The position numbers and the translations under genes are program-made. The notes below the pieces were generated by a model. It had not been told where the DNA came from, searched no databases, and worked only from the letters and a program-made list of their open reading frames with translations. Below are positions 1 through 5,183 of a stretch of DNA of 5,183 nucleotides, piece after piece. This DNA comes from Candidatus Kapaibacterium sp. (GTDB lineage: Bacteria; Bacteroidota; Ignavibacteria; Kapaibacteriales; UBA2268): the NCBI GenBank assembly GCA_030835065.1, contig JAUQWR010000352.1:1-5183 (forward strand), written 5' to 3'. Position 1 is the stretch's first letter. The number at the start of each line of letters is the position of its first letter.

Positions 1-171
1 ATCAAAAAAATCTCCGGAAATAATAAAGCAATCGATATTACTATTAATTGCATAATCGACTGTAAATTCGAAAGAATCGAAGAAATCGTTAAATCTGAGT
101 CGAGAATTATCGCCTTGAGCACCAACCCATCTTTTACCTAAATGTATATCCGAACAATGCAAAAATTTCAT
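1..171 (-). CDS. SbcD/Mre11-type metallophosphoesterase (DNA repair exonuclease), N-terminal fragment
   Basis: Reading the minus strand from 171 gives 57 open codons that run off the left edge. The protein starts MKFLHCSDIHLGKRWVG and reaches ISGDFFD at its visible end. Seen: metallophosphoesterase motif I, D-x-H (D8, H10), and motif II, GDxxD (D54, in G53-D-F-F-D57), at the spacing usual for SbcD/Mre11/YhaO nucleases. In that family these residues bind the two metal ions (usually Mn2+) used to cut DNA ends and hairpins, usually with an SbcC/Rad50-type ATPase partner. About 300 or more residues of a normal SbcD are missing, so SbcD and YhaO-like proteins cannot be told apart. The start at 171 is preferred because homologues begin at this Met and a GGGA lies 8 nt upstream. 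An in-frame ATG at 180 is the alternative, and an in-frame stop at 199-201 bounds the frame. The gene is divergent from the transporter at 328. Confidence 0.85.
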   Translation of the reverse strand, partial: MKFLHCSDIHLGKRWVGAQGDNSRLRFNDFFDSFEFTVDYAINSNIDCFIISGDFFD

Positions 172-231
172 AAAGTACATCCCATTTTTTGATTCAATTT
201 AAGAAAGAATACAAATCTGCTAAAGAAAACT

Positions 232-299
232 TTTCAACAATCGCTCTACAAAAAACTTTTGCTTTGTAAAGTAAAAAAGCATAAGTATCTTTGTTGAAA
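232..299. repeat. 9-bp inverted repeat flanking the transporter promoter
   Basis: TTTCAACAA at 232-240 is the exact reverse complement of TTGTTGAAA at 291-299. The arms are 50 bp apart, and the right arm overlaps the end of the predicted -7 element (286-293). The geometry could suit a regulator binding two half-sites about five helical turns apart, or may be chance in AT-rich DNA. The match is seen; the role is inference. Confidence 0.4.
263..293 (+). promoter_or_regulatory. Bacteroidota-type sigma promoter for the POT transporter
   Basis: TTTG at 263-266 and TATCTTTG at 286-293 match the Bacteroidota -33 (TTTG) and -7 (TAnnTTTG) elements exactly, with a 19-bp spacer, the usual distance. Transcription would start near 299-301, giving a leader of about 28 nt before the ATG at 328. 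No comparable pair was found on the minus strand for the divergent nuclease gene. Confidence 0.7.
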
Positions 300-327
300 T
301 TTCAAATTATTAATATATTAGGTAAAT

Positions 328-1722
328 ATGAATACCGAGAAAAAGTATTTTGGCTTTCCATTCACATTTTGGGTAGTAATTCTATTCGAGTTTGTCGAGA
401 GAGGTTCGTATTATGGAATGATGAGTATTTTATCTATATATATGTCAGAACAGCTTGGATTTTCGAAAACTGATGTGGGAACAATCAAAACTCTTATCCA
501 ACCATTGATATATGCAATTCCAATCTTAACAGGTGCAATAGCTGATAAAATGGGCTATAGAAAAACATTAATGGTAGCATTCGGCTTATTGGGCATCGGA
601 TATTCATTAACTTCGATTACAAGTGAATTTTCATCTATATTTTTATCATTAATAATTTTAGCATTTGGTGCTGGAACATTTAAACCAATCATTTCTGGTA
701 CAATAGCAAAGGTAACAGATGAATCAAATTCGGGTTTTGCTTTTGGTGTTTTTTATTGGACAATAAATTTTGGTGCTTTCCTATTCCCGTTAATTATCGT
801 ACCATACCTCAAGAGTATCAATCAATCTTTGGTAATGCTTGTATCAGGTATATTAACTGCATCGATGATAATTCCAACTTTTTTCTTCTATCGAGAACCC
901 GCTCAGGAAGATCGCGTCAAAGAATCTATCTTAGAAGTTTTTATGTCGATAATGTATAAAATTTTTTATATATTAATTGATTGGAGATTTTTAATTTTAG
1001 TATTCATATATTCTTGGTTTTGGGTTATATATTTTCAAATGTTTGATGCAGCTTTATGGTATCTTAAAGACTTTGTTGATGCCACTCCTTTGAACAATTT
1101 TGTAAGTAATACTTTTGGTTTTAATTGGAAATTCGACGTCGAACACGTTACGGTGGTCAATGCCTTTGCTATAATATTATTGCAATTTGTGATTTCGTTT
1201 TTAGTTAAAAATGCAAAAGCCTTACCTACAATGATCATTGGTATCAGCATTGCAACTTTTGGCATGGTAGTATTATCTCTAAGTACTAGCATTTGGGTAT
1301 TTTTAGCAGGTATTTTTATATTTTCTATAGGAGAAATGACTGCCCATCCAAAATTTATTTCATATCTAGGCCTGATTGCAGCACCTGAGAAAAAAGCTAC
1401 TTATATGGGATTTGGCTTCTTATATGGAGCTTCTGGCGCTTTAATATCAGGAATACTTGGTGCTAATCTCTATGTTCAGTTGATTGATAAACCAATGATA
1501 ACATACGTCAGAGAAAAACTAGCAGAAACAGGTCATTTATTGAAATCAGATGTAACAATCAAAGAAGCAATAAGTGCTGCAGAAAAATTTGGAATCTCTA
1601 AAGCACAAGTGGCTTCTCATGCCTATCCATCTGAATTATGGCTAACATTCAGTCTTATCGGAGTTCTTTGTATTGTTGGACTGATTACTTATCAATACCT
1701 ATTTGTTAAGAAAAAACTTTAG
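328..1722 (+). CDS. POT/PTR2-family proton-coupled transporter (peptide-type MFS)
   Basis: This is a 464-aa inner-membrane protein of the major facilitator superfamily, proton-dependent oligopeptide transporter (POT) branch. Known members import di- and tripeptides with protons; the substrate here is inferred. Seen: the ExxER proton-coupling motif on helix 1 (E21, E24, R25, then Y28-Y29-G30); MFS motif A at about 69-81 (GAIADKMGYRKTL); G-x-GTFKP on helix 4 with K119 at the functional lysine position; the PTR2 signature FYWTINFGA at 142-150; and the helix 10-11 motif around GEMTAHP (335-341) and LIAAPEKKATYMGF (349-362). I count about 12 hydrophobic helices. Oddities: the residue after ExxER is Gly26 where POTs usually have Phe; the two extra helices common between the halves of bacterial POTs seem absent (only about 30 residues, 189-218); and a polar loop of about 50 residues (384-435) precedes helix 12. 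An AGG lies 5 nt before the ATG. It appears monocistronic, with a promoter at 263-293 and a terminator at 1788-1832. Confidence 0.88.
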   Translation: MNTEKKYFGFPFTFWVVILFEFVERGSYYGMMSILSIYMSEQLGFSKTDVGTIKTLIQPLIYAIPILTGAIADKMGYRKTLMVAFGLLGIGYSLTSITSEFSSIFLSLIILAFGAGTFKPIISGTIAKVTDESNSGFAFGVFYWTINFGAFLFPLIIVPYLKSINQSLVMLVSGILTASMIIPTFFFYREPAQEDRVKESILEVFMSIMYKIFYILIDWRFLILVFIYSWFWVIYFQMFDAALWYLKDFVDATPLNNFVSNTFGFNWKFDVEHVTVVNAFAIILLQFVISFLVKNAKALPTMIIGISIATFGMVVLSLSTSIWVFLAGIFIFSIGEMTAHPKFISYLGLIAAPEKKATYMGFGFLYGASGALISGILGANLYVQLIDKPMITYVREKLAETGHLLKSDVTIKEAISAAEKFGISKAQVASHAYPSELWLTFSLIGVLCIVGLITYQYLFVKKKL

Positions 1723-1787
1723 TTTCTGTTTTTGATTTTTATCACTCTAGAATTTAATGAAATACCAAAAGTTAAGCAGCAAATAAA

Positions 1788-1832
1788 ATTAAAGGACTAT
1801 GTTCATAACTTAATTGAGCTTAGTCCTTTAAT
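1788..1832. terminator. Bidirectional hairpin terminator between convergent genes
   Basis: ATTAAAGGACTA (1788-1799) pairs perfectly with TAGTCCTTTAAT (1821-1832). After one T-T mismatch the stem continues with five more pairs (1801-1805 with 1815-1819, one of them G-U), leaving a 9-nt loop. On the minus strand the stem runs into TTTAATTTTATTTG, a good U-tract, so it would end transcription of the DUF3795 gene. On the plus strand the downstream sequence is less T-rich, but the site lies 65 nt after the transporter stop and can serve that gene too. Confidence 0.75.
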
Positions 1833-1892
1833 ATAGATTTAATTCTATCATTTTTGTCTTAATCAATTTTTAGTTCATCATCAAATTCATTT

Positions 1893-1920
1893 ATGGAATT
1901 GTTTTTCGCAATAATTCCAT
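1893..1920. repeat. Hairpin just downstream of the DUF3795 gene
   Basis: ATGGAATT (1893-1900) and AATTCCAT (1913-1920) are exact reverse complements. Three further pairs inside (one G-T wobble) leave a 6-nt loop. It begins 7 bp past the DUF3795 stop codon on the minus strand. No U-tract follows on that strand, so a classical terminator is unlikely; it may protect the 3' end of the mRNA from exonucleases. Confidence 0.45.
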
Positions 1921-1927
1921 TTAATAT

Positions 1928-2344
1928 TTATCTATATTTGTAATCACAATTCAAACAATTATCTTTATGTACACTTAAAATTGAACCACATTTCTCACAT
2001 TTCCACTTTTTCTCTTCCAATTCAACAAACATTTTTATTCCATTTTCTTTTATAAAGATAAGATTTTCAATCATACTCATACCATATTTTGTGCGATATC
2101 TTTTATCAAGGTTTTTAAGTCGTTGGCATGGATAATTCTGACATTCATAACAGAACCCGGAATTAGTTTTAGCTAAATACTCACAATTGACTATAGAGCA
2201 GGTTCTGCATACATTTGGTTTATTTTCATCATCAATTTTAAAGCAGCCTCCACATGGTTTTTTCTTGCGAAGATGGCCTATGCAAAGCTCACAATTCATA
2301 CCACAAGGTGCTATCATTACATGATTAATCAGTTCTTTTGACAT
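1928..2344 (-). CDS. DUF3795-family cysteine-rich protein with C-terminal zinc ribbon
   Basis: This is a 138-aa protein, probably cytoplasmic (no signal peptide or membrane helix). Its N-terminus, MIAPCGMNCELC (10-21), followed by CGGC (31-34), is the hallmark of DUF3795, a small family of unknown function. Fifteen cysteines are visible: C14, C18, C21, C31, C34, C46, C49, C54, C65, C68, C73, C116, C119, C130 and C133. They fall into clusters that should bind metal, as zinc or iron-sulfur centres. The last four, CEKC...CLNC after W114, form a separate rubredoxin-like zinc ribbon joined by a mostly helical linker (about 75-112). No catalytic function can be assigned. It stands alone on the minus strand, convergent with the transporter. 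The ribosome site is weak, as is usual in Bacteroidota, and I found no convincing TTTG/TAnnTTTG pair upstream. The start is supported because the family motif begins at residue 10. Confidence 0.82.
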   Translation of the reverse strand: MSKELINHVMIAPCGMNCELCIGHLRKKKPCGGCFKIDDENKPNVCRTCSIVNCEYLAKTNSGFCYECQNYPCQRLKNLDKRYRTKYGMSMIENLIFIKENGIKMFVELEEKKWKCEKCGSILSVHKDNCLNCDYKYR

Positions 2345-2487
2345 TCTTGTACCATTTCTAGTTATACAGAGATTTAATTTAAGTTTTATTAAAAATAAAT
2401 TCCTATATTAAGAAACCTTGTTATAAACCAAATGATTTTGATTCAAAAAAAATAACATCCGAATCCAAAACCGAATTAAACTTTGCA

Positions 2488-2505
2488 ATCTATTTCTCAA
2501 TAGAT
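2488..2505. repeat. Small tetraloop hairpin next to the PorZ-like gene terminator
   Basis: ATCTATT (2488-2494) pairs with AATAGAT (2499-2505) around a TCTC loop. In minus-strand transcripts it would form directly after the terminator stem at 2508-2535, overlapping that terminator's U-rich tail. It has no U-tract of its own on the minus strand. It may compete with the terminator or serve as a backup; chance is also possible. Confidence 0.35.
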
Positions 2506-2535
2506 AAAAGATCCGAAAACAAACTTACGGATCTT
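2502..2535 (-). terminator. Rho-independent terminator of the PorZ-like gene
   Basis: On the minus strand, AAGATCCG (from 2535) pairs with CGGATCTT (ending at 2508) around a 12-nt loop. The T-rich run TTTTATC overlaps the stem's 3' end and continues down to about 2502. The stem begins 8 bp after the stop codon of the PorZ-like gene. Position, orientation and U-tract all fit an intrinsic terminator. Confidence 0.72.
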
Positions 2536-2543
2536 AAAAAATA

Positions 2544-4808
2544 TTACTCATTTATCAATAGAATTTTTGCAACAGCATCACTATCGGTAAGTATAGATTT
2601 ACTCACAATTAAATATACACCCGAACCTGCATAAGAACCATCTGATTTTCTACCATCCCATACCACTTTACGGCTCTGAGTTTGTATAGATTTTACTAGC
2701 TGACCATCTATAGTCACAATTCTGACGTCAGCTCCCTGAGCTAATCCATCAATAACAAGTTCTTTATCTTTTCCAATTTTAAAAGGTTGTGGATAGCATA
2801 CTATATCATAAGATTCTTTTGGTAATACAGATAAGCTTTTAGCAGAGAACAATCCACTGGTAGTACCAAAATAAATTGTTCCATCATTATTATTCTGAGC
2901 TAAAGATAAAATTTCATTAGTGGGTAGAGGTGAGTTATCTTTTGTAATATTATAGATTAATTCACTTCCATCAACATTGATTACCCAAACACCGGTATTA
3001 GTAGCAATCCATTTATTACCAACAGCATCAACAAGTATATCATTAATACGTTGCCCCGCTAAAAGCTTAACAGAACGCACAATAAGATTGCCATTATATA
3101 GTATAGCAGAAGGATTAATAATCACACTTAAGCCCGAACCTGTTCCTATCCAAACATATCCAGACTTATCTGATGCAATACAATTGGCAGAATTTTCGAG
3201 CAAGCCGGAATGAGTAGATGAAGAAATCAATCCACATTTATCGTCAGCGCTTGTTTCTGTTCCTCTTTCGTTGAAATAAAACAAACCTACGCCAACTCCA
3301 GGATAAGAAGCAATCCATTTTGTTCCGCTATTATCAATAGCTAATCCAAGCAATCTTCTTTCGTTACTTATCTTGCAATTGTTATAAGTTTTGAATTCTA
3401 ATTTTTTATCTAGGGAAACTAAAATTGGACCTTCAGAATTATTTCCCCAATTAACCATCCATGCAGTACCATCAGGAGCAAATTCTGTTTCGCCAACCAA
3501 ATTCCACTCAGCACCATTTTCACCAAAAAATGGAGCGTTTTTATAATTATATTTTTTAATATTGAGATTGTCACTATTTGATTCGAAATTTATAACTGCG
3601 ACACCATCTCCCCAATTGCTTATATAAGCATAACCATCCGGGGATATCTTAATATTGTAATATAAATTATTAACTATGTCTTTACTTGTATTAGTATTAA
3701 TATTAAACCATTTATTATTGCGTAAAGCATATATACCTTTTCCTGCTTCAGGTTTACTAACTTCAGCAGACACACCCCAAACTGTTCCATCGGCAGAATT
3801 TACACCAATGGAAGAAAATCGATTAGATAGAGGAGAATTTGGTGTATATGCTTGAGTAGAAAGATCGTTTTTGACTACAACAATTCCACCATCAAGCAAA
3901 TTTAATATCAATTCATCTTCATTATTTTTTGTAAATCTATTTATTGGTCTATCACTTACAAATGGCAAATTATTTGAATAATAATAAGCTCCAAATGCAC
4001 CGCCAATAATAATTTGATTATTAAAATTTGAAATTGAACTTGTATTATTTCTAACTGTATCTAATTGAACAGCTATAGTATCTACTAATTTTAAGAGTCT
4101 TTTTTCGCTTAATATATAAATATCATTATTAAGAACACAATAATCAATAATCTTTGAAATTACTTTATTTGAATCTGTTTTTTTAATTAATTTCCATGAA
4201 TCAGGCACTTGAAGAGTAGAGTTATAATCTGCAATTGCAATAGCATCGTTTGTCAACGCTATAATTTTGTTCTCATGAAATATTAAACATTTAACGGGTT
4301 CATTTTTTCTTAAGTCAGCAATACGTTCAATTGTATAGAGAAAAATATTCTTTTTCAAATCAAAGACTGTAACACCAAAACCACCTGCAATGAAAGCCAA
4401 ATCATTTTTGACACTAATTTGATTAATCTCGGAATTAGCAAATTTTTTATCTCTAATACTAGTAATATGAGTAATATTGAAATTCTCGTCCAAAATTTCG
4501 AGCATACCGTCGTAACATCCAACAATCATTTTTTTATTAACAGGGTCGTAGCTAATTGCAGTAGCTTCCAAACTCAGAAGAGCATTAATATTACGAAAAT
4601 AATCAGTTTCGTTATTAATTCTATCCCAAACAAAAAGCCCGCCATCTGTAGCAGCCCAAATTCTAGATTTAGAATCGACAGCAGATTGCTTGACATTCAT
4701 CAAAGAAGTATAACTTTCCCATCCATCAAGTCTAAATTGATTCTGCGAATAAGCAAAACAAATAAAAGAAAGGAAAAGTACCAATCTCAAAAAATATGAT
4801 TTAATCAT
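2544..4808 (-). CDS. porZ: PorZ-like T9SS surface protein: two beta-propellers plus T9SS C-terminal domain
   Basis: This 754-aa exported protein is close in length to Porphyromonas gingivalis PorZ (about 776 aa). Residues 1-21 are a Sec signal peptide with likely cleavage at AYS-Q. Residues ~30-310 form a first propeller whose motifs match PorZ: IWAATDGGLFVWD (50-62), then NALLSLEATAISYD, INQIS and GGFGVTVFDL (142-151). Residues ~325-660 form a second propeller with two-component-regulator-type blades, such as SPDGYAYISNWGDGVAVIN (389-407), DKSGYVWIGTGSGLSVI (547-563) and VGNKWIATNTGVWVIN (596-611). Residues ~668-754 are a T9SS C-terminal domain: YPQPF (672-676, for the usual YPNPF), a FlgD-like VVWDGRKSDGSYAGSGVYLI (715-734), and the end AKILLINE. 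In P. gingivalis, PorZ sits on the surface with PorU, PorV and PorQ and delivers anionic LPS to the sortase PorU. That role is only inferred here. A generic two-propeller T9SS cargo is the alternative. It lies 68 bp downstream of ribH on the same strand. Confidence 0.75.
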   Translation of the reverse strand: MIKSYFLRLVLFLSFICFAYSQNQFRLDGWESYTSLMNVKQSAVDSKSRIWAATDGGLFVWDRINNETDYFRNINALLSLEATAISYDPVNKKMIVGCYDGMLEILDENFNITHITSIRDKKFANSEINQISVKNDLAFIAGGFGVTVFDLKKNIFLYTIERIADLRKNEPVKCLIFHENKIIALTNDAIAIADYNSTLQVPDSWKLIKKTDSNKVISKIIDYCVLNNDIYILSEKRLLKLVDTIAVQLDTVRNNTSSISNFNNQIIIGGAFGAYYYSNNLPFVSDRPINRFTKNNEDELILNLLDGGIVVVKNDLSTQAYTPNSPLSNRFSSIGVNSADGTVWGVSAEVSKPEAGKGIYALRNNKWFNINTNTSKDIVNNLYYNIKISPDGYAYISNWGDGVAVINFESNSDNLNIKKYNYKNAPFFGENGAEWNLVGETEFAPDGTAWMVNWGNNSEGPILVSLDKKLEFKTYNNCKISNERRLLGLAIDNSGTKWIASYPGVGVGLFYFNERGTETSADDKCGLISSSTHSGLLENSANCIASDKSGYVWIGTGSGLSVIINPSAILYNGNLIVRSVKLLAGQRINDILVDAVGNKWIATNTGVWVINVDGSELIYNITKDNSPLPTNEILSLAQNNNDGTIYFGTTSGLFSAKSLSVLPKESYDIVCYPQPFKIGKDKELVIDGLAQGADVRIVTIDGQLVKSIQTQSRKVVWDGRKSDGSYAGSGVYLIVSKSILTDSDAVAKILLINE

Positions 4809-4818
4809 TTAGTTCTAA

Positions 4819-4840
4819 TAATTGTTAATATTAATGATTA
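4819..4840. promoter_or_regulatory. AT-only palindrome upstream of the PorZ-like gene
   Basis: TTAATATTAA (4825-4834) is a perfect palindrome. It extends to 11-bp arms (4819-4840) with two mismatches per arm pair. It lies 10 bp before the PorZ-like start codon, where a repressor or the ribosome could be affected. In DNA this AT-rich such a palindrome may be chance, and no -33/-7 promoter pair was found in the gap. Confidence 0.25.
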
Positions 4841-4876
4841 AAATAACAAACAACAATAAAAGGAAATAGTTACATT

Positions 4877-5183
4877 TTAAAAAGCATCATGACGAAGCAG
4901 ACAAGCCATTTCGATAGCAGAAGTAGCAGATTCAAAACCTTTATTACCTGCTTTAGCACCGGCACGATCAATAGCTTGCTCGAGCGAATCAGTAGTCAAA
5001 ACACCTAAAATACAAGGCACTCCTGTATCTAAAGCAATTTTTGCAACACCTTTGCTCACTTCATTTGCTACAAAATCGAAATGAGGAGTAGAACCACGAA
5101 TCACAGCTCCAAGAGCAATAACTGCATCATACTTGCCAGATTCAGCAAATTTTTTGACTACTAATGGAATTTCGAAAGCACCT
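4877..5183 (-). CDS. ribH: 6,7-dimethyl-8-ribityllumazine synthase, C-terminal part
   Basis: RibH joins 5-amino-6-(D-ribitylamino)uracil to 3,4-dihydroxy-2-butanone 4-phosphate to give 6,7-dimethyl-8-ribityllumazine, the penultimate step of riboflavin synthesis, in the cytoplasm. The visible 101 residues open with [16 protein letters not shown], run through [16 protein letters not shown], and reach the stop at 4877. Family residues seen, with Bacillus subtilis equivalents: Glu of GAFEIP (E58), His of RGSTPHFD (H88), Arg of QAIDRAG (R127) and Lys of AGNKG (K135). The spacings of 30 residues (Glu to His) and 39 (His to Arg) match exactly. The first ~55 residues lie beyond the right edge. A GTG at 5104 is an internal valine (GAV-IRG), not the start; the frame stays open to 5183. 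One variation is [11 protein letters not shown], with Leu where B. subtilis has Phe113. The PorZ-like gene follows 68 bp downstream on the same strand with no hairpin terminator between, so cotranscription is possible. Confidence 0.96.
   Translation of the reverse strand, partial: GAFEIPLVVKKFAESGKYDAVIALGAVIRGSTPHFDFVANEVSKGVAKIALDTGVPCILGVLTTDSLEQAIDRAGAKAGNKGFESATSAIEMACLLRHDAF

Noticed and set aside
172..262. Divergent minus-strand promoter for the nuclease gene
   Set aside because: TTTG occurrences exist, but none lies 19-21 bp from a TAnnTTTG on that strand.
291..473. 60-aa plus-strand ORF overlapping the start of the transporter in another frame
   Set aside because: It begins inside the promoter, overlaps a gene with strong family motifs, and its translation resembles no known family.
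4419..4799. 126-aa plus-strand ORF antisense to the PorZ-like gene
   Set aside because: It lies opposite the signal peptide and first propeller of a well-supported gene, has low-complexity composition, and shows no promoter or family motif. The shorter antisense ORFs at 2977-3213 and 1035-1292 fail for the same reason.
4746..4808. Lipoprotein signal in the PorZ-like N-terminus (Cys17)
   Set aside because: The residues before Cys17 (S-F-I) do not form a lipobox, while AYS-Q just after fits signal peptidase I.
2544..4808. Tandem DNA repeats from the propeller blades
   Set aside because: The blades resemble each other only at protein level; the DNA shows no recognisable direct repeats.
4809..4876. 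Terminator or dedicated promoter between ribH and the PorZ-like gene
   Set aside because: There is a short T-run but no GC-containing stem, and no -33/-7 pair at proper spacing; only an AT-only palindrome is present.
4877..5104. A separate 75-aa gene starting at the GTG at 5104
   Set aside because: The frame continues upstream to the window edge through clear RibH sequence (GAFEIP, ALGAV), so the GTG codes for an internal valine.
1..5183. CRISPR array, tRNA, insertion sequence, phage or defence module
   Set aside because: No regularly spaced repeats, cloverleaf, transposase, terminal repeats or defence-type gene set was seen. The genes look like ordinary chromosomal functions.

Overview
The window is AT-rich chromosomal DNA that looks like the Bacteroidota/Chlorobi (FCB) group. 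Three things point there. One gene encodes a PorZ-like component of the type IX secretion system (T9SS), which is confined to that group. That protein ends in a T9SS-type C-terminal domain with a FlgD-like fold signature. The clearest promoter has the Bacteroidota form TTTG-N19-TAnnTTTG. The style of the C-terminal domain would also fit Ignavibacteria or Kapabacteria, but the sequence alone does not settle the class.

Layout, left to right. Positions 1-171 (minus) hold the N-terminal 57 residues of an SbcD/Mre11-type metallophosphoesterase that runs off the left edge. A divergent intergenic region (172-327) carries a good promoter inside a 9-bp inverted repeat. It drives a POT/PTR2-family proton-coupled transporter (328-1722, plus). 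A convergent gap (1723-1927) holds a strong hairpin that can act as a terminator on both strands, plus a second hairpin. Next come a small, very cysteine-rich DUF3795 protein with a C-terminal zinc ribbon (1928-2344, minus) and a 199-bp gap with two adjacent hairpins, one of them a good terminator for the next gene. The large PorZ-like two-propeller protein follows (2544-4808, minus). The right edge is the C-terminal two thirds of lumazine synthase, ribH (4877 to the edge, minus). No gene-free stretch exceeds about 205 bp.

Functionally the window is a set of largely independent genes. The only plausible operon is ribH followed by the PorZ-like gene: same strand, 68-bp gap, no visible terminator between them. 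There is no CRISPR array, insertion sequence, tRNA or phage signal, and I see no convincing new multi-gene system. The points most worth a second look are the PorZ-like protein beside ribH, the unusual POT transporter (changed ExxER motif, no helices between its halves, a long loop before the last helix), and the 15-cysteine DUF3795 protein.
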